Shown here: in pieces, positions 32,816 through 42,082 of the stretch
Layout: every line of letters starts with the position of its first letter
Numbering within the stretch: the stretch's first letter is position 1
Assembly: GCF_021916785.1 (NCBI RefSeq)
Contig: NZ_JAKCFC010000001.1
Span: 558,001-622,000 of the forward strand
Source: Mycolicibacterium lacusdiani
Lineage (GTDB): Bacteria > Actinomycetota > Actinomycetes > Mycobacteriales > Mycobacteriaceae
Length of the DNA: 64,000 bases
Reading direction: 5' to 3'
Notes under the pieces: model-generated
Seen by the model: the letters and a program-made list of their open reading frames with translations, nothing else
Database searches by the model: none
Told to the model about the DNA's origin: nothing
Position numbers and translations under genes: made by a program

Positions 32816-33588
32816 GACATGTCCGCGTAGCGGCTGCGGATCAGGCTGAAGACGCCGTAAGCCGCGATGCCCAACGCGGCGAGGACGAGGAGGATCCTGC
32901 CGAACGGCGCGGTGCCGAGCGTCTTGACCGCGGCGTCGATGCCCGAGGCCTTGGCGGGATCGGACGTCACCGTCGCGACGATGACCAGGATGCCTGCGCC
33001 TGCGAGGACGAGGCCCTTGGCGACGTAGCCGATGATGCCTGCCGGCGTGACGATCGATCCCCGCGAGCGCGTCAGGTCCTTCTCGAAGCGCTTGGTGGCG
33101 CCCTTGTAGACGTGGTAGCCGCCGACGCCGATCAGGACGAGCGCGACGATGATGAGAAGACCCTTGCCCCACGTGGATTGCATGAGCGCAGCGCTCATGC
33201 CGGAGTTCTGCTGGCCGCTCGACTGGCCGCTGCCGGAGGCGAACCGCGCGGCGGATACGGCGAGCGCGATGTTCACCACGCCGACGGCAACGGCCTTCAC
33301 CTTGTCCTTGACGTCCTCCTCTGCAACCGCCTCCGCGATGTGCCACAGGCCGAGTGCCGCGAGACCGATGGCCGCGAGCCACAGCATGATCGCACCGCCG
33401 GTCTGGCTGCCCAGCGCGGCGAGAGCGCCGGATTGGTCCGCGTTTCCTGCGCTGCCGAACGCCAGCCTCAGCACGATCCAGGCGAGGAGCAGGTGCAGGA
33501 CGCCGCTGGCGATGAAGCCTGCCCGCGCCGCACGTTCGAACCACTGATTGTCGGCAGCATTCGCTACAGCGCCCTTGGTGTCGGTCAT
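32812..33588 (-). CDS. DUF1206 membrane protein
   Basis: 258-residue integral membrane protein made of three similar two-helix units, as in the DUF1206 family: FERAARAGFIASGVLHLLLA, GKGLLIIVALVLIGVGGYHV and IIGYVAKGLVLAGAGILVIV are the clearest helices, and each unit carries a short Arg/Lys-Gly turn. The loop GSGQSSGQQNSG separates units one and two. Function unknown. It converges on nirD with a four-base shared stop. Confidence 0.85.
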   Translation of the reverse strand: MTDTKGAVANAADNQWFERAARAGFIASGVLHLLLAWIVLRLAFGSAGNADQSGALAALGSQTGGAIMLWLAAIGLAALGLWHIAEAVAEEDVKDKVKAVAVGVVNIALAVSAARFASGSGQSSGQQNSGMSAALMQSTWGKGLLIIVALVLIGVGGYHVYKGATKRFEKDLTRSRGSIVTPAGIIGYVAKGLVLAGAGILVIVATVTSDPAKASGIDAAVKTLGTAPFGRILLVLAALGIAAYGVFSLIRSRYADMS

Positions 33589-33639
33589 GCCGGCGTGTAC
33601 CCCGGTTGATCATGGGCGCAAACCAGTTATTGACGCGAA

Positions 33640-33667
33640 CGTGGGCCCCCCTTTCGGGAGGCCCACG
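33640..33667 (-). terminator. Hairpin terminator after the repeat-protein gene
   Basis: On the minus-strand RNA a 12-bp stem (CGTGGGCCTCCC with GGGGGGCCCACG, one U-G wobble) closes a GAAA tetraloop. On the plus strand the same pair would be a C-A mismatch, so the structure fits minus-strand RNA. It lies 31 bp after the stop at 33698. No U-tract follows, as is common in mycobacteria. Confidence 0.75.
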
Positions 33668-33697
33668 GCCGTGTCATGCGTTTCGCGTAAAGCGTTC

Positions 33698-36037
33698 CTA
33701 GCTGTCGCCGCCGCCGTCCGAACCGCCGTCGGAGCCACCGCTGTCACCGCCGGAACCGCTGCCGGAGTCGCTCGACGCCTCTCCCGCGGTGCCCTTGGTG
33801 TCGGAGTCGTTCGAGCCACCGCCGGTGTTCGAGGACCCGCCGGCCTTGGTGTTCGGTGACACCTTGTTGCCGTCGGTGGTGTCCGTCGCGCCGCCCGCTC
33901 CGGTGCTGCCGGTGCTGGATCCGCCCGTACCCGTGCCGCTCGTGCCCGTGCCCGTGCCGCCGGTCTCCGAGCCGCCCGTGTCGGAGCCACTCGTATCGGT
34001 GCCGGTGTCGGTGCCGGTGTCGGTGCCGGTGTCGGTGTCGGTGCCCGAGTCCGTGTCGGTGGTGTCGGTCGCCGTCTCGTCGGCAACCGGCGCCTCCTCG
34101 ACGTCCTCGGCCGGTGTGGACGCGACGCGTGCTGTGATCAGCGTGTCGCCGCCCAACTCCTCGACGGGGGGTGCCGGAGGTGCCGGCGGCGTCGTGGGCC
34201 CGGTGATGATGCCGACGGCGTCACCGACCGCATCCTCGAGCGTGTTGCCGACCTGACCCACCGTCTGCACGACCGTGTTGCCTGCGCCGCCGATCGCGCC
34301 GATGGCCTGGTTGCCCGCCTGGCCGAAGCCGTTGAGGGCCAGGTTGCCCGCCTGCCCGATACCGCCGACCAGCACGTTGCCTGCCGTACCGACGCCCTGC
34401 AGCGACGTGTTGATCGCCGAGCCGATGGTGTTCACGACCGTTTGGATGGCCGCGAAGTAGCTCAACGGGTTCAGCGGGTTGGCGAGGATCGCACCGAGCG
34501 CGGCGCCGCCGCCGGCGAGTAGCGTATTGCCGACCGCGCCGATGGTTTGGATGGCCGTGTTGCCCAGTGCGCCAACGGTTGCCAGGCCGATCAGGCCCAG
34601 GCCGCCGATGGTGGCGACCGTGGTGACGCCCGCCGCGCCGAGACCACCGATGAGTTGGCCACCTGCCGTGCCGAACCCGACGATGCCCTGGGTGACCGCC
34701 GTGCCCGCGCCCTGCAGCAGGACGTCGACGGCCGACCCGATGTCGCCCGGGGTGAGGGCGAGCGTCGAGACGTCACCCGGTGCCGCGAGTGCGGCCAACT
34801 GCACGTTCTGCATGACCGGCTGGCCGGTGATGAGACCGAACGCGGTGCCCAGCGCGTTGCCGAGCGTCCCGATCACACCTCCCGTGGTGGCGAGGACGGT
34901 GTTGCCGATTCCGCCGACGGTCGAGATCAGCGTGTTGCCAATGGTTCCGATCGTGCCGATGGTGGCGGCGCCCGCGTTGCCGAGGGTCGCGACCAGGGTG
35001 GAGCCGGCCAGACCGAGGGTGCCGAGCAGCGTTCCGCCGGTGACGCCCAGGCCGGTTACCAGCAGGTTGCCCGTGGCACCCGCACCGAGGAAGCCCTGGT
35101 TGACCGCGGTTCCGACGCCGCTCACCAGCGTGTTGAGCGCGGTGGCGTAGCTGCCCGGGTTCAGCGGGTTGGACAGAATGGTGCCCAGCGCTCCCAGCAA
35201 CGTGCCCGACAGCGTGTTGCCGACGGCGCCGATGGTTTGAATAGCCGAGTTGCCTACCGCGCCAACGGTATTGATGAACGCGTTGCCGGTGGCACCGAGG
35301 CCGCCGATGGTCTGAATGCCTGCCGCGCCGAGACCGCCGATGAGGCCCGCGCCGGCACCGCCGAATCCGGCCAGCGCCTGTACGCCAACCGCACCGATGC
35401 CTCCGACGAGCTGGGTTCCGACCGCTCCGATCCCGAGGAATGCGTCGTTGATGGCAGTCGCCGCTCCGGCCGCGAGCACGCCGATCGCAGCCAGGATGTC
35501 ACCTGGCGCCAGCGAGGCGAGCGCTGCGAGAGCGGCACCGCCGACGAGTTCGTTGCCGATTGCCCCGATGGTCGCGAGCGTGGTGTTGCCGATGGCGCCG
35601 AGGGTGGCCAGCGCCTGCTGACCCGCCACGCCCAGACCTGCGATCCCGCCGGTGATCGCCGCGCCGCCGCCCGTGAGCAGCAGTGCCAGCGCTGCCGGGT
35701 AGGCCGCCGGGTTCAGCGGATTCGAGGCGATCGTCGCGAGAGCGCCGACCCCCGTGGCACTCAGTGCATTGCCCAATCCGCCGACCGTGGCGATCACGGT
35801 GTTGCCGATGCCGCCGATCCCCTGGATGGCCTGGTTGCCCACGGTCCCGACGCCGTTGACCAGTTCGGTGAGGGCGGTCGCAAGGCCGGTCGGCGTGTAG
35901 TCCGCGTAGACCGACGAAATGTGCTCTGCCTTGATGGTCAGATCCGGCGCAGGCGGCGCGATCGGACTGAGTGCGATAGCTGTTGCTCCGACCAGCGCAA
36001 TGCCGGCCGAGAGGGGTGAACGGAGAGCAAGTTGCAT
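33698..36037 (-). CDS. Large secreted Gly/Ala-rich repeat protein with acidic Thr/Gly tail
   Basis: 779-residue exported protein I cannot assign to a named family. A signal-like N-terminus (MQLALRSPLSAGIALVGATA, then ALSPIAPPAP) precedes about 560 residues of 11-residue-like repeats (TIGAIGN, TVGAVGN, TIGTIGN). Two module types alternate: NPLNP modules at residues 106, 290 and 520 and PGDI modules at 178 and 430. Residues 615-640 are Pro-rich, and 655-779 are a disordered Asp/Thr/Gly/Ser tail with (GTDT)n. AGGGGG precedes ATG 36037. It is not a PE or PPE protein by its N-terminus. A cell-envelope or extracellular structural role is a guess. Confidence 0.82.
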   Translation of the reverse strand: MQLALRSPLSAGIALVGATAIALSPIAPPAPDLTIKAEHISSVYADYTPTGLATALTELVNGVGTVGNQAIQGIGGIGNTVIATVGGLGNALSATGVGALATIASNPLNPAAYPAALALLLTGGGAAITGGIAGLGVAGQQALATLGAIGNTTLATIGAIGNELVGGAALAALASLAPGDILAAIGVLAAGAATAINDAFLGIGAVGTQLVGGIGAVGVQALAGFGGAGAGLIGGLGAAGIQTIGGLGATGNAFINTVGAVGNSAIQTIGAVGNTLSGTLLGALGTILSNPLNPGSYATALNTLVSGVGTAVNQGFLGAGATGNLLVTGLGVTGGTLLGTLGLAGSTLVATLGNAGAATIGTIGTIGNTLISTVGGIGNTVLATTGGVIGTLGNALGTAFGLITGQPVMQNVQLAALAAPGDVSTLALTPGDIGSAVDVLLQGAGTAVTQGIVGFGTAGGQLIGGLGAAGVTTVATIGGLGLIGLATVGALGNTAIQTIGAVGNTLLAGGGAALGAILANPLNPLSYFAAIQTVVNTIGSAINTSLQGVGTAGNVLVGGIGQAGNLALNGFGQAGNQAIGAIGGAGNTVVQTVGQVGNTLEDAVGDAVGIITGPTTPPAPPAPPVEELGGDTLITARVASTPAEDVEEAPVADETATDTTDTDSGTDTDTGTDTGTDTGTDTSGSDTGGSETGGTGTGTSGTGTGGSSTGSTGAGGATDTTDGNKVSPNTKAGGSSNTGGGSNDSDTKGTAGEASSDSGSGSGGDSGGSDGGSDGGGDS
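34208..35890 (-). repeat. Alternating coding repeats (NPLNP and PGDI modules)
   Basis: Covers residues about 50-610 of the secreted protein. Within it a short unit of pattern T-[IV]-G-x-[IVL]-G-N recurs many times, and larger modules share the sequence LLxxGxGxAxxxGxxGxGxAG followed by QLIGGLGAAG-type segments. The order is NPLNP, PGDI, NPLNP, PGDI, NPLNP. The repeats are protein-level and imperfect at DNA level, so this is not a CRISPR array. Confidence 0.7.
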
Positions 36038-36881
36038 GGCAACCCCCTAATTAGAACCAACTCGATTAGCAAAAGTTACCTGACTGCAACGTCGATAACT
36101 AGGCATTTGCAATCAGACCTTTCGGACGCTTTGAGAGCGCTCAAGATCGTTTGCCAGAGTTTGCTGCGGCCCCTATTGCCGTTCGCTTGAATTGCGATCT
36201 GCTGGCAACTTCATGGCCTTTGCGCGAGAAACATCACGGTGGTGATTCAGCACACGATCGGCTGCCGCGCGCGATCCAGGTCACTGGTGTCGCTGACGGA
36301 AGCGGAGATTCGTTCTGAGCACGGACTCTACGGCCATGACGAGTTAGCCAGGCAGCGGATGACGACGGCAAGGTACCCATCGTTGGCAACTACTCATGCC
36401 GTCGCCTGCGCAGCCGTCGCATGCCGTCCGGCGCACAAAGAGCGCCGTCAGGACAGTTCGCTGACCTGCTCCCACGCTCACTTCCGCCCGCCCAGGCTTG
36501 GCGGATACACCGGAGTGTCGCCCGGGCGGGCCGTCGATCGGGCGTCCGCCGCCCCGCAGCGCCCGGGAGGAACGACCCCCGTTTCGGTGCGTCGCGCCTA
36601 CTCACGCCACGACTTCGAGCAGCTGCCGCGCGTCCGCCGAAACCCAGGTCCTGCGCCTGGCCAGCAGATCGGACGTTTAGCCTCCCGCGAAGCGGTTACA
36701 CCGCCGCGCCACTATTTGCGCGTGGTTGCTGCCCGACTTCGGCACGCAGTGTGCTACCGGAGCCATTCGACTGGTGTCCAATTCGGCGTGGCTAACATTT
36801 CGCTTTCCGATGCTTTCCTTGCCGGCCCGTCAAAATTGCCATCGGAGGCGATTTGGACCCGAAACTGAACGACGTTGCTTG
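36038..36881. other. Long stretch with no convincing gene
   Basis: About 840 bp between the repeat-protein start and the UspA stop. The part next to the repeat gene (36038-36240) is clearly less GC-rich than its surroundings and probably holds that gene's promoter. The rest has an open frame of 209 codons on the plus strand (36239-36868) and short ones on the other, but their composition is random-like, with many Arg/Ala/Pro and no domain. I found no tRNA or riboswitch by eye. Confidence 0.5.
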
Positions 36882-37271
36882 TTACTCGGCGGGCTTGACC
36901 GCGAGCACGGGCTTGGGGCACTCCAGCAGAACCTGCTGGGAGACGCTGCCCATGAGCAGCTTGCCCACCGGGTTCCGGTGCTTGATGCCGATCACCAGCA
37001 TCTCGGCCGCTGGCCTGTCCATGGCAGTGAGGAGTTCGGTGGCGGCGTCCACGCCGACCGGCTGACTGAACTCGAACGGCACCCCGGACGCACTCAGCCT
37101 GGCCTGCAGATCCCGCACGCCATCGGCCTGGGCGAAGGTCGAGTCGGCGTAGGCATCGCCCGCCGTCGAATTGATGACGAGCACCCCGGTGCCCCGCAGC
37201 CGTGCCTGTTCGATGCCGTGGTCCAGCGCGGCCTGTCCGAACCGGTCGGCCGTGTATCCGATGACGATCAT
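36882..37271 (-). CDS. Universal stress protein (UspA family)
   Basis: 129-residue single-domain Usp. It starts MIVIGYTADRFGQAALDHGI at ATG 37271 with GAGGAG upstream. The C-terminal ATP-site pattern GxxGxx(9)GS is approximated by GIKHRNPVGKLLMGSVSQQV, followed by CPKPVLAVKPAE, so it may bind nucleotide. It follows tctA by 28 bp on the same strand and may be part of the tct transcription unit. Confidence 0.88.
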   Translation of the reverse strand: MIVIGYTADRFGQAALDHGIEQARLRGTGVLVINSTAGDAYADSTFAQADGVRDLQARLSASGVPFEFSQPVGVDAATELLTAMDRPAAEMLVIGIKHRNPVGKLLMGSVSQQVLLECPKPVLAVKPAE

Positions 37272-37299
37272 CTCTGCTCCTCGCGCAAGCGCTCGTCGG

Positions 37300-38838
37300 T
37301 CATGCCTGGGCCTTCTCTCGTTGATCCCTGTCGTCCTCCACGACCAGCAGCGTCTCCTCGTCGCGGTGCATGAGGCGCAGCACCAGCGGCACGATGAGCA
37401 GTATCGCCATGAGGACGTAGGTGACGATCGCGACGGGCTCGGTGAACAGGCTGCTCCACTCACCGCCACCCAGCTGCAGGCTCTGGCGCAGCTGACGTTC
37501 GATGCGCGGTCCGAGGATCACGCCGATGATCAACGGCAGCACCGGAAGTCCGAAGCGACGCATCATCAGGCCGAGCAGTCCGAACACCAGCAGTAGAGCC
37601 AGGTCGAGCGGCTGCACGTTGACCGCGAAGGCACCCAGCGTCGCGAAGAACAGAATGCCGGCATAGAGGTACGGCCGCGGCGTGCGCAGCAGCTTGGCCC
37701 ACAGCGGAGCCAGTGGCAGGTTGAGCAACAGCAGGAGCAGGTTGCCGATGAACAGGCTCGCGATGAGCGTCCAGATCAGCAGCGGCTCCTTCTCGAACAA
37801 GGTGGGGCCGGGCTGAATCCCGTACGACACGAAGGCCGTCAGCATCACCGCTGCGGTCGCGTTCGTCGGCAGGCCGAGCGACAGCATCGGCACCAGCGTG
37901 CCCGCAGCCGAGGCATTGTTGGCCGCCTCGGGTCCCGCCACGCCCTCGATGGCGCCCTTGCCGAACTCCTCGGGGTGCTTCGACAGCTTCTTCTCGGTGA
38001 TGTAACTCAGGAACGTCGGCAGTTCCGCACCGCCGGCAGGCAGCGCACCGAACGGGAACCCGAAGGCGGTGCCGCGCAGCCACGCCTTCCAGGACCGGCG
38101 CCAGTCGCTGCGCCCCATCCAGGGACGTCCCACCGGGATGATGTCGGCAGGTCTGCGCCGCAGATGCGCGGCAACCCAGAGCGCTTCGCCGAGGGCGAAG
38201 ATCGCCACCGCGATCACCACGATGTCGATGCCGTCGGACAGCTGCGCGATGCCGAACGTCGCGCGCGGCTGGCCGGTGAGGAAGTCGATGCCGACGACGC
38301 CGATGGCCAGACCCAGGATGAGCGAGATCGCGCCCCGCAGTTTGGAACTGCCCAGCACCGCAGTCACCGCGACTAGGGCGAACAGCATGATGGCCAGGTA
38401 CGACGGCGCGCCGAGGCTCACGGCGAAGCGAGAGATGGCCGGCGCGAACGCGGCGAGCAGGACGGTACCGATGGTGCCCGCGACGAACGATCCGATGGCC
38501 GCGGTGGCGAGCGCCTGCGCGGCTCGGCCCGCCTTGGCCATCTTGTTGCCCTCGATCGCCGTGATCACCGACGACGACTCCCCCGGCGTGTTCAACAGAA
38601 TCGACGTGGTCGACCCGCCGTACATGCCGCCGTAGAAGATGCCCGCGAACATGATGAACGCGGCGCTTGGGCTGACGTTGTAGGTGATCGGCAGCAGCAG
38701 CGCCACCGTCATCGCCGGACCGATGCCCGGCAACACGCCCACGGCGGTACCGAGTAGCACGCCGATCACCGCGTACAGGAGATTCATCGGGGTGGCCGCC
38801 TCGGCGAACCCCTGCATGAGCCAGTCGAAGTTGTTCAT
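37300..38838 (-). CDS. tctA: Tripartite tricarboxylate transporter, large permease TctA
   Basis: 512-residue membrane protein with about twelve helices, the large permease of a solute-binding-protein-dependent tricarboxylate system. Family signatures: [17 protein letters not shown] near residue 40, [20 protein letters not shown] near 70, and the second-half repeat [21 protein letters not shown]. The C-terminal tail is hydrophilic and acidic ([20 protein letters not shown]). It starts 1 bp after the tctB stop. Confidence 0.95.
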   Translation of the reverse strand: MNNFDWLMQGFAEAATPMNLLYAVIGVLLGTAVGVLPGIGPAMTVALLLPITYNVSPSAAFIMFAGIFYGGMYGGSTTSILLNTPGESSSVITAIEGNKMAKAGRAAQALATAAIGSFVAGTIGTVLLAAFAPAISRFAVSLGAPSYLAIMLFALVAVTAVLGSSKLRGAISLILGLAIGVVGIDFLTGQPRATFGIAQLSDGIDIVVIAVAIFALGEALWVAAHLRRRPADIIPVGRPWMGRSDWRRSWKAWLRGTAFGFPFGALPAGGAELPTFLSYITEKKLSKHPEEFGKGAIEGVAGPEAANNASAAGTLVPMLSLGLPTNATAAVMLTAFVSYGIQPGPTLFEKEPLLIWTLIASLFIGNLLLLLLNLPLAPLWAKLLRTPRPYLYAGILFFATLGAFAVNVQPLDLALLLVFGLLGLMMRRFGLPVLPLIIGVILGPRIERQLRQSLQLGGGEWSSLFTEPVAIVTYVLMAILLIVPLVLRLMHRDEETLLVVEDDRDQREKAQA

Positions 38839-38839
38839 C

Positions 38840-39355
38840 TCAGAGGATCCCGTCCAGAATGCCTGCGGGCAGCGGGATGCCGAGCCCGGAGTAGAACGCG
38901 TAGAAGCTCGCCAGTGCCAGCAGCACGCCGATCACGATGTTGCGCACGTAGTGCTTGCTGCCCAGTATCGTTGCGGCACAGGCAAAGAAGATCGAACTCA
39001 TGATGACCCAGCCGAGCGGGTTCACCAGCAGGATCATCGCGACGAACAGCGCCACCAACAGACCGACGGTCCGCCAGTCGCTCGGCATGTCGGGATCGAT
39101 GTCCTCGCCCGCGTCGGCCTCGCCCTTCGATCCACGCGGGATGGCTACGGCCAGGATGACCGCGAGCAGCAGGGCGGCGATGCCGATGACCATCGGGAAG
39201 AACTTCGGCCCAAGCGGATCCACCTTGGCGAAGCCCTCCGCCAGAGTCAACGAACTCACCACCAGGAACCCGCCGACGAGCACGAGAACTGCGACGACGA
39301 GGTACTGGGCGTAGTCGACGACGGCCCGAGGACGGTCCTGCTCCGGGGCGCTCAC
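38840..39355 (-). CDS. tctB: Tripartite tricarboxylate transporter, small permease TctB
   Basis: 171-residue protein with four predicted helices, the usual TctB layout; one is [19 protein letters not shown] and another [20 protein letters not shown], with a charged loop between. GTG 39355 overlaps the tctC stop by four bases, so the three genes are coupled. It is too divergent to recognise alone, but position between tctC and tctA makes the call safe. Confidence 0.9.
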   Translation of the reverse strand: MSAPEQDRPRAVVDYAQYLVVAVLVLVGGFLVVSSLTLAEGFAKVDPLGPKFFPMVIGIAALLLAVILAVAIPRGSKGEADAGEDIDPDMPSDWRTVGLLVALFVAMILLVNPLGWVIMSSIFFACAATILGSKHYVRNIVIGVLLALASFYAFYSGLGIPLPAGILDGIL

Positions 39356-40350
39356 AGCAGCCCCAGCTCGGTCAGCGTCGAAGCGACCCGGTTGTCCTGA
39401 TCCACCAGGAATCGTTCGAACTGTTCCCCGGTCACGAATGCGTCGGTCCACCCGTTCTTCACCAGCGCGTCCTTCCACTCTTGCGTCGCGTGCATCTCCT
39501 CGAGCACGTCGACCATGGCCTGCTTGGCACTGTCGGAGATCTCCGGCGGCGCAAGGACGCCGCGCCAGTTGGCGAAGGTGAGATCGATGCCGGACTCCAC
39601 GAGGGTCGGCGCGTCGACGCCCTCGACGCGCTCATCACTGGAGACGGCGAGCACCCGCAACTGACCGGCCTCGATCTGGTCGATGAGTTCACCCGGGCTG
39701 GACGTGCCGATGGTGATCTTCTTGCCCAGCAGCGCCGTGAGGAGGTCACCGCCGCCGTCGTAGGTGATGAAGTTGACGCTCTTGGGATCCACGCCAACGG
39801 CTTTCGCCAATTCCATCGGGAACAGGTGGTCCGGTCCACCGGGTGATGAACCGCCACCGATCGTGACCTTCGAGGGGTCCGCCTTCCACGCGGTGACGAA
39901 GTCCTGCACGGTCTTGAACGGCGAGTCGGCGGGCACGAAGATCGCGCCCGGATCCTCGATCAGCTTCGCGATGGCCGTCGCGTCGGAGGCCTTGATCTTC
40001 GACCCGTTGGTGTACGTGGCTCCGACGACGCCGAGACCCATCGTCATCATCAGGTCGTCGTTGCCGCGCTCGTTCATCAGCCGCGCCATCGCGACCGTGC
40101 CGCCTGCACCGATCACGTTGAACACCTCGACGCGACCGGTGATGTCCCGGTCCTCCATGATCTTCACCGCCGTACGTGCAGTGAGGTCGTAGCCGCCGCC
40201 CGGGCTGTTGGGCACCATCATGCGCAGGCGGTGCAGGCCCGACGGATCGTCTCCGCGGGTCACCCCGCATCCGGTGAGGGCCGTTGCGCACAGCAGCGCA
40301 AGCGCGAGCCATCTGGTGACTCGCCCCCTCGTCACAGGTCGTGTCGTCAC
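39352..40350 (-). CDS. tctC: Tripartite tricarboxylate transporter, lipid-anchored substrate-binding protein TctC
   Basis: 332-residue extracytoplasmic binding protein. A Thr/Arg-rich leader, hydrophobic stretch LALALLCATAL and lipobox LTGC give a membrane anchor. The mature part shows the Bug/TctC fold: MVPNSPGGGYDLTARTAVKI (ligand loop), NVIGAGGTVAMARLM, and TIGGGSSPGGPDHLFPMEL. Likely ligands are citrate or related carboxylates. First gene of the tct operon, divergent from a two-component system that probably controls it. Confidence 0.93.
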   Translation of the reverse strand: MTTRPVTRGRVTRWLALALLCATALTGCGVTRGDDPSGLHRLRMMVPNSPGGGYDLTARTAVKIMEDRDITGRVEVFNVIGAGGTVAMARLMNERGNDDLMMTMGLGVVGATYTNGSKIKASDATAIAKLIEDPGAIFVPADSPFKTVQDFVTAWKADPSKVTIGGGSSPGGPDHLFPMELAKAVGVDPKSVNFITYDGGGDLLTALLGKKITIGTSSPGELIDQIEAGQLRVLAVSSDERVEGVDAPTLVESGIDLTFANWRGVLAPPEISDSAKQAMVDVLEEMHATQEWKDALVKNGWTDAFVTGEQFERFLVDQDNRVASTLTELGLL

Positions 40351-40441
40351 ACCGTCGTCCCTTCGTCATGTGATGGTCAGCAATACTGGTGCCTACGAGT
40401 GATTCAGGTCACTCTTTAGTAGACAAAGAAGGTTGTGGTCA
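40351..40441. promoter_or_regulatory. Divergent promoter region tctC / sensor kinase
   Basis: Only about 90 bp separate the two divergent genes. The stretch TGATTCAGGTCACTCTTTAGTAG is AT-richer than the coding DNA and is the best candidate for promoter and response-regulator binding, but no clear repeat could be defined. AAGAAGG before the kinase is a good ribosome binding site. Confidence 0.45.
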
Positions 40442-42082
40442 TTGAGTAAGTGGACCGGAAGGAAGCTGACCGCGCGCAGTCTCGCCGGCCAGTTCCTGCT
40501 CTTCCAGATGGTCGTGGTCGCGGTGGTACTCGTTGCCGTCGCGGCGGTTTCGGTCGCCCAGTCCTCCCGCGAGTTCCGCGAGGTTCGAGGCCAGCGCATG
40601 ATCGCGGTCGCGGAGAACCTCGCATCGACGCCGATCGTCCGCGATCGCTACGCCGACCCGCTGGCGGGCCGCGTGCTCGCACCCGATCTCGACCGTGCAA
40701 TCGCCCTTTCCGGCGCCCGGCTGGTCGAGCTGATCGCACCCGATGGCGTCGTGCGCGCGTCGTCGGACCCGTCGCGCGCCGGTCGGCGTGTCGACTTCGG
40801 GCCCAGCCTGGTGGTACAGGGGCGGGCCTGGTCTGGCGACCTGGACATCGATGGGACGCACTCGCTGGTCGGCCAGGTTCCGATCCTGTCCACCGACGGT
40901 GCGGTCCTGGCCGTCGTCTCGGTCAGCGAGCCGTATCCCTCGACGTGGCAATTGCTCAGCGGCGCGGGCGAGCGACTGCTGGTGTATCTCGGGCTGGGTG
41001 CCGCGCTCGGCGTCGTGGCGTCGTGGCTGCTGTCCCGTCGGATCAAGCGGCACACTCGCGGTCTGGAGGTCGCCGAGATAGCCGGCCTGGCCGATCACCG
41101 GGAGGCCCTGCTGCACAGCATCAGAGAGGGCGTGGTCGCCGTCAACACCGGCGGCGTCGTCACGCTGCTCAACGACAGCGCGCGGGACCTGCTCGACGTC
41201 GGCGACGACGCCGTGGGTCGCCCCGTCCACGAACTGGGCCTCGACCCCGCCGTCGAGCATTTCCTGCTGTCCGGCGAGGAGGGCCACGACGAGGTGATCA
41301 CCACGACGACAAGGATTCTCGCGCTCAACCGCCGGTCGGCGAGCACTCGGGGCACACGCATCGGTACCGTCACCACCATGCGTGACAGCACCGAGCTCGC
41401 CTCGATGCAGGGCCAGCTGTCGTCGCACAAGAGCGTCACCGACACGCTGCGGGCCCAGACCCACGAGTTCGCCAATCAACTCCACACGATCTCGGGCCTC
41501 GTCCAGCTCGGCGAGTACGACGCGGTGCGCGACCTCGTCGGCAGCCTGACCCGTCGACGGGCCGAGATCAGCGACGCCGTCACCCGCCACGTCACCGACC
41601 CCGCCGTGGCCGCGCTGCTGATCGCGAAGACCTCGCTCGCCGCCGAGAGCGGGGTTGCCCTGGTGCTCGACGACAGCAGCCACCTGAGCGCGCTCGATCC
41701 GGCACTCGCCACCGACGTCATCACGCTGCTCGGCAACCTGATCGACAACGCCGTCGACGTGTCGGAGGGCTCGCCCCGAGCGGTGGTCCGCGTCGCGGTC
41801 ACCGACGACGACGGGTTGACGATCACCGTGGCCGACTCCGGGCCCGGCGTGCCCGAGCACATGCGCGAGAGCATCTTCGCCCGAGGCGTCACGTCCAAGC
41901 CACAGGTCGCCGGTGGGCGCGGCATCGGGCTGGCCCTGGTGCGCCTGGTCAGTGCGCAACTCGGCGGGTCGGTGGACGTGTCGGATGGTGAGGGCGGGGG
42001 CGCGGTGTTCGAGGTCCGACTCCCCCGGCTGGCGTCGGCCGAGCGCACGCCGGCCGTTGCGGCAGGGCGCACCGATGCATGA
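40442..42082 (+). CDS. Sensor histidine kinase, CitA/DcuS type
   Basis: Membrane sensor of about 546 residues. Helix 1 (LLFQMVVVAVVLVAVAAVSV) and helix 2 (LLVYLGLGAALGVVASWLL) flank a roughly 130-residue periplasmic PAS-like sensor. A cytoplasmic PAS domain follows (LLHSIREGVVAVNTGGVV), then the H box THEFANQLHTISGLVQLGEY, N box LIDNAVD, G1 DSGPGVP and G2 GRGIGLALV. TTG 40442 is chosen because AAGAAGG lies nine bases before it; TTG 40433 sits too close. It overlaps its response regulator by 8 bp. The family senses di- or tricarboxylates, in line with the tct operon. Confidence 0.92.
   Translation: MSKWTGRKLTARSLAGQFLLFQMVVVAVVLVAVAAVSVAQSSREFREVRGQRMIAVAENLASTPIVRDRYADPLAGRVLAPDLDRAIALSGARLVELIAPDGVVRASSDPSRAGRRVDFGPSLVVQGRAWSGDLDIDGTHSLVGQVPILSTDGAVLAVVSVSEPYPSTWQLLSGAGERLLVYLGLGAALGVVASWLLSRRIKRHTRGLEVAEIAGLADHREALLHSIREGVVAVNTGGVVTLLNDSARDLLDVGDDAVGRPVHELGLDPAVEHFLLSGEEGHDEVITTTTRILALNRRSASTRGTRIGTVTTMRDSTELASMQGQLSSHKSVTDTLRAQTHEFANQLHTISGLVQLGEYDAVRDLVGSLTRRRAEISDAVTRHVTDPAVAALLIAKTSLAAESGVALVLDDSSHLSALDPALATDVITLLGNLIDNAVDVSEGSPRAVVRVAVTDDDGLTITVADSGPGVPEHMRESIFARGVTSKPQVAGGRGIGLALVRLVSAQLGGSVDVSDGEGGGAVFEVRLPRLASAERTPAVAAGRTDA

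Noticed and set aside
34208..35890. CRISPR-like direct repeats
   Set aside because: Repeats are in-frame, variable at DNA level and encode Gly-rich units; there are no uniform repeats and spacers.
33698..36037. PE_PGRS or PPE-MPTR protein
   Set aside because: The N-terminus is a signal-like peptide without the PE or PPE motifs, and the repeats lack the GGAGG or NxGxGNxG pattern of those families.
36239..36868. 209-codon open frame in the long gap
   Set aside because: Composition is random-like, there is no ribosome binding site or motif, and frames on both strands are equally open.
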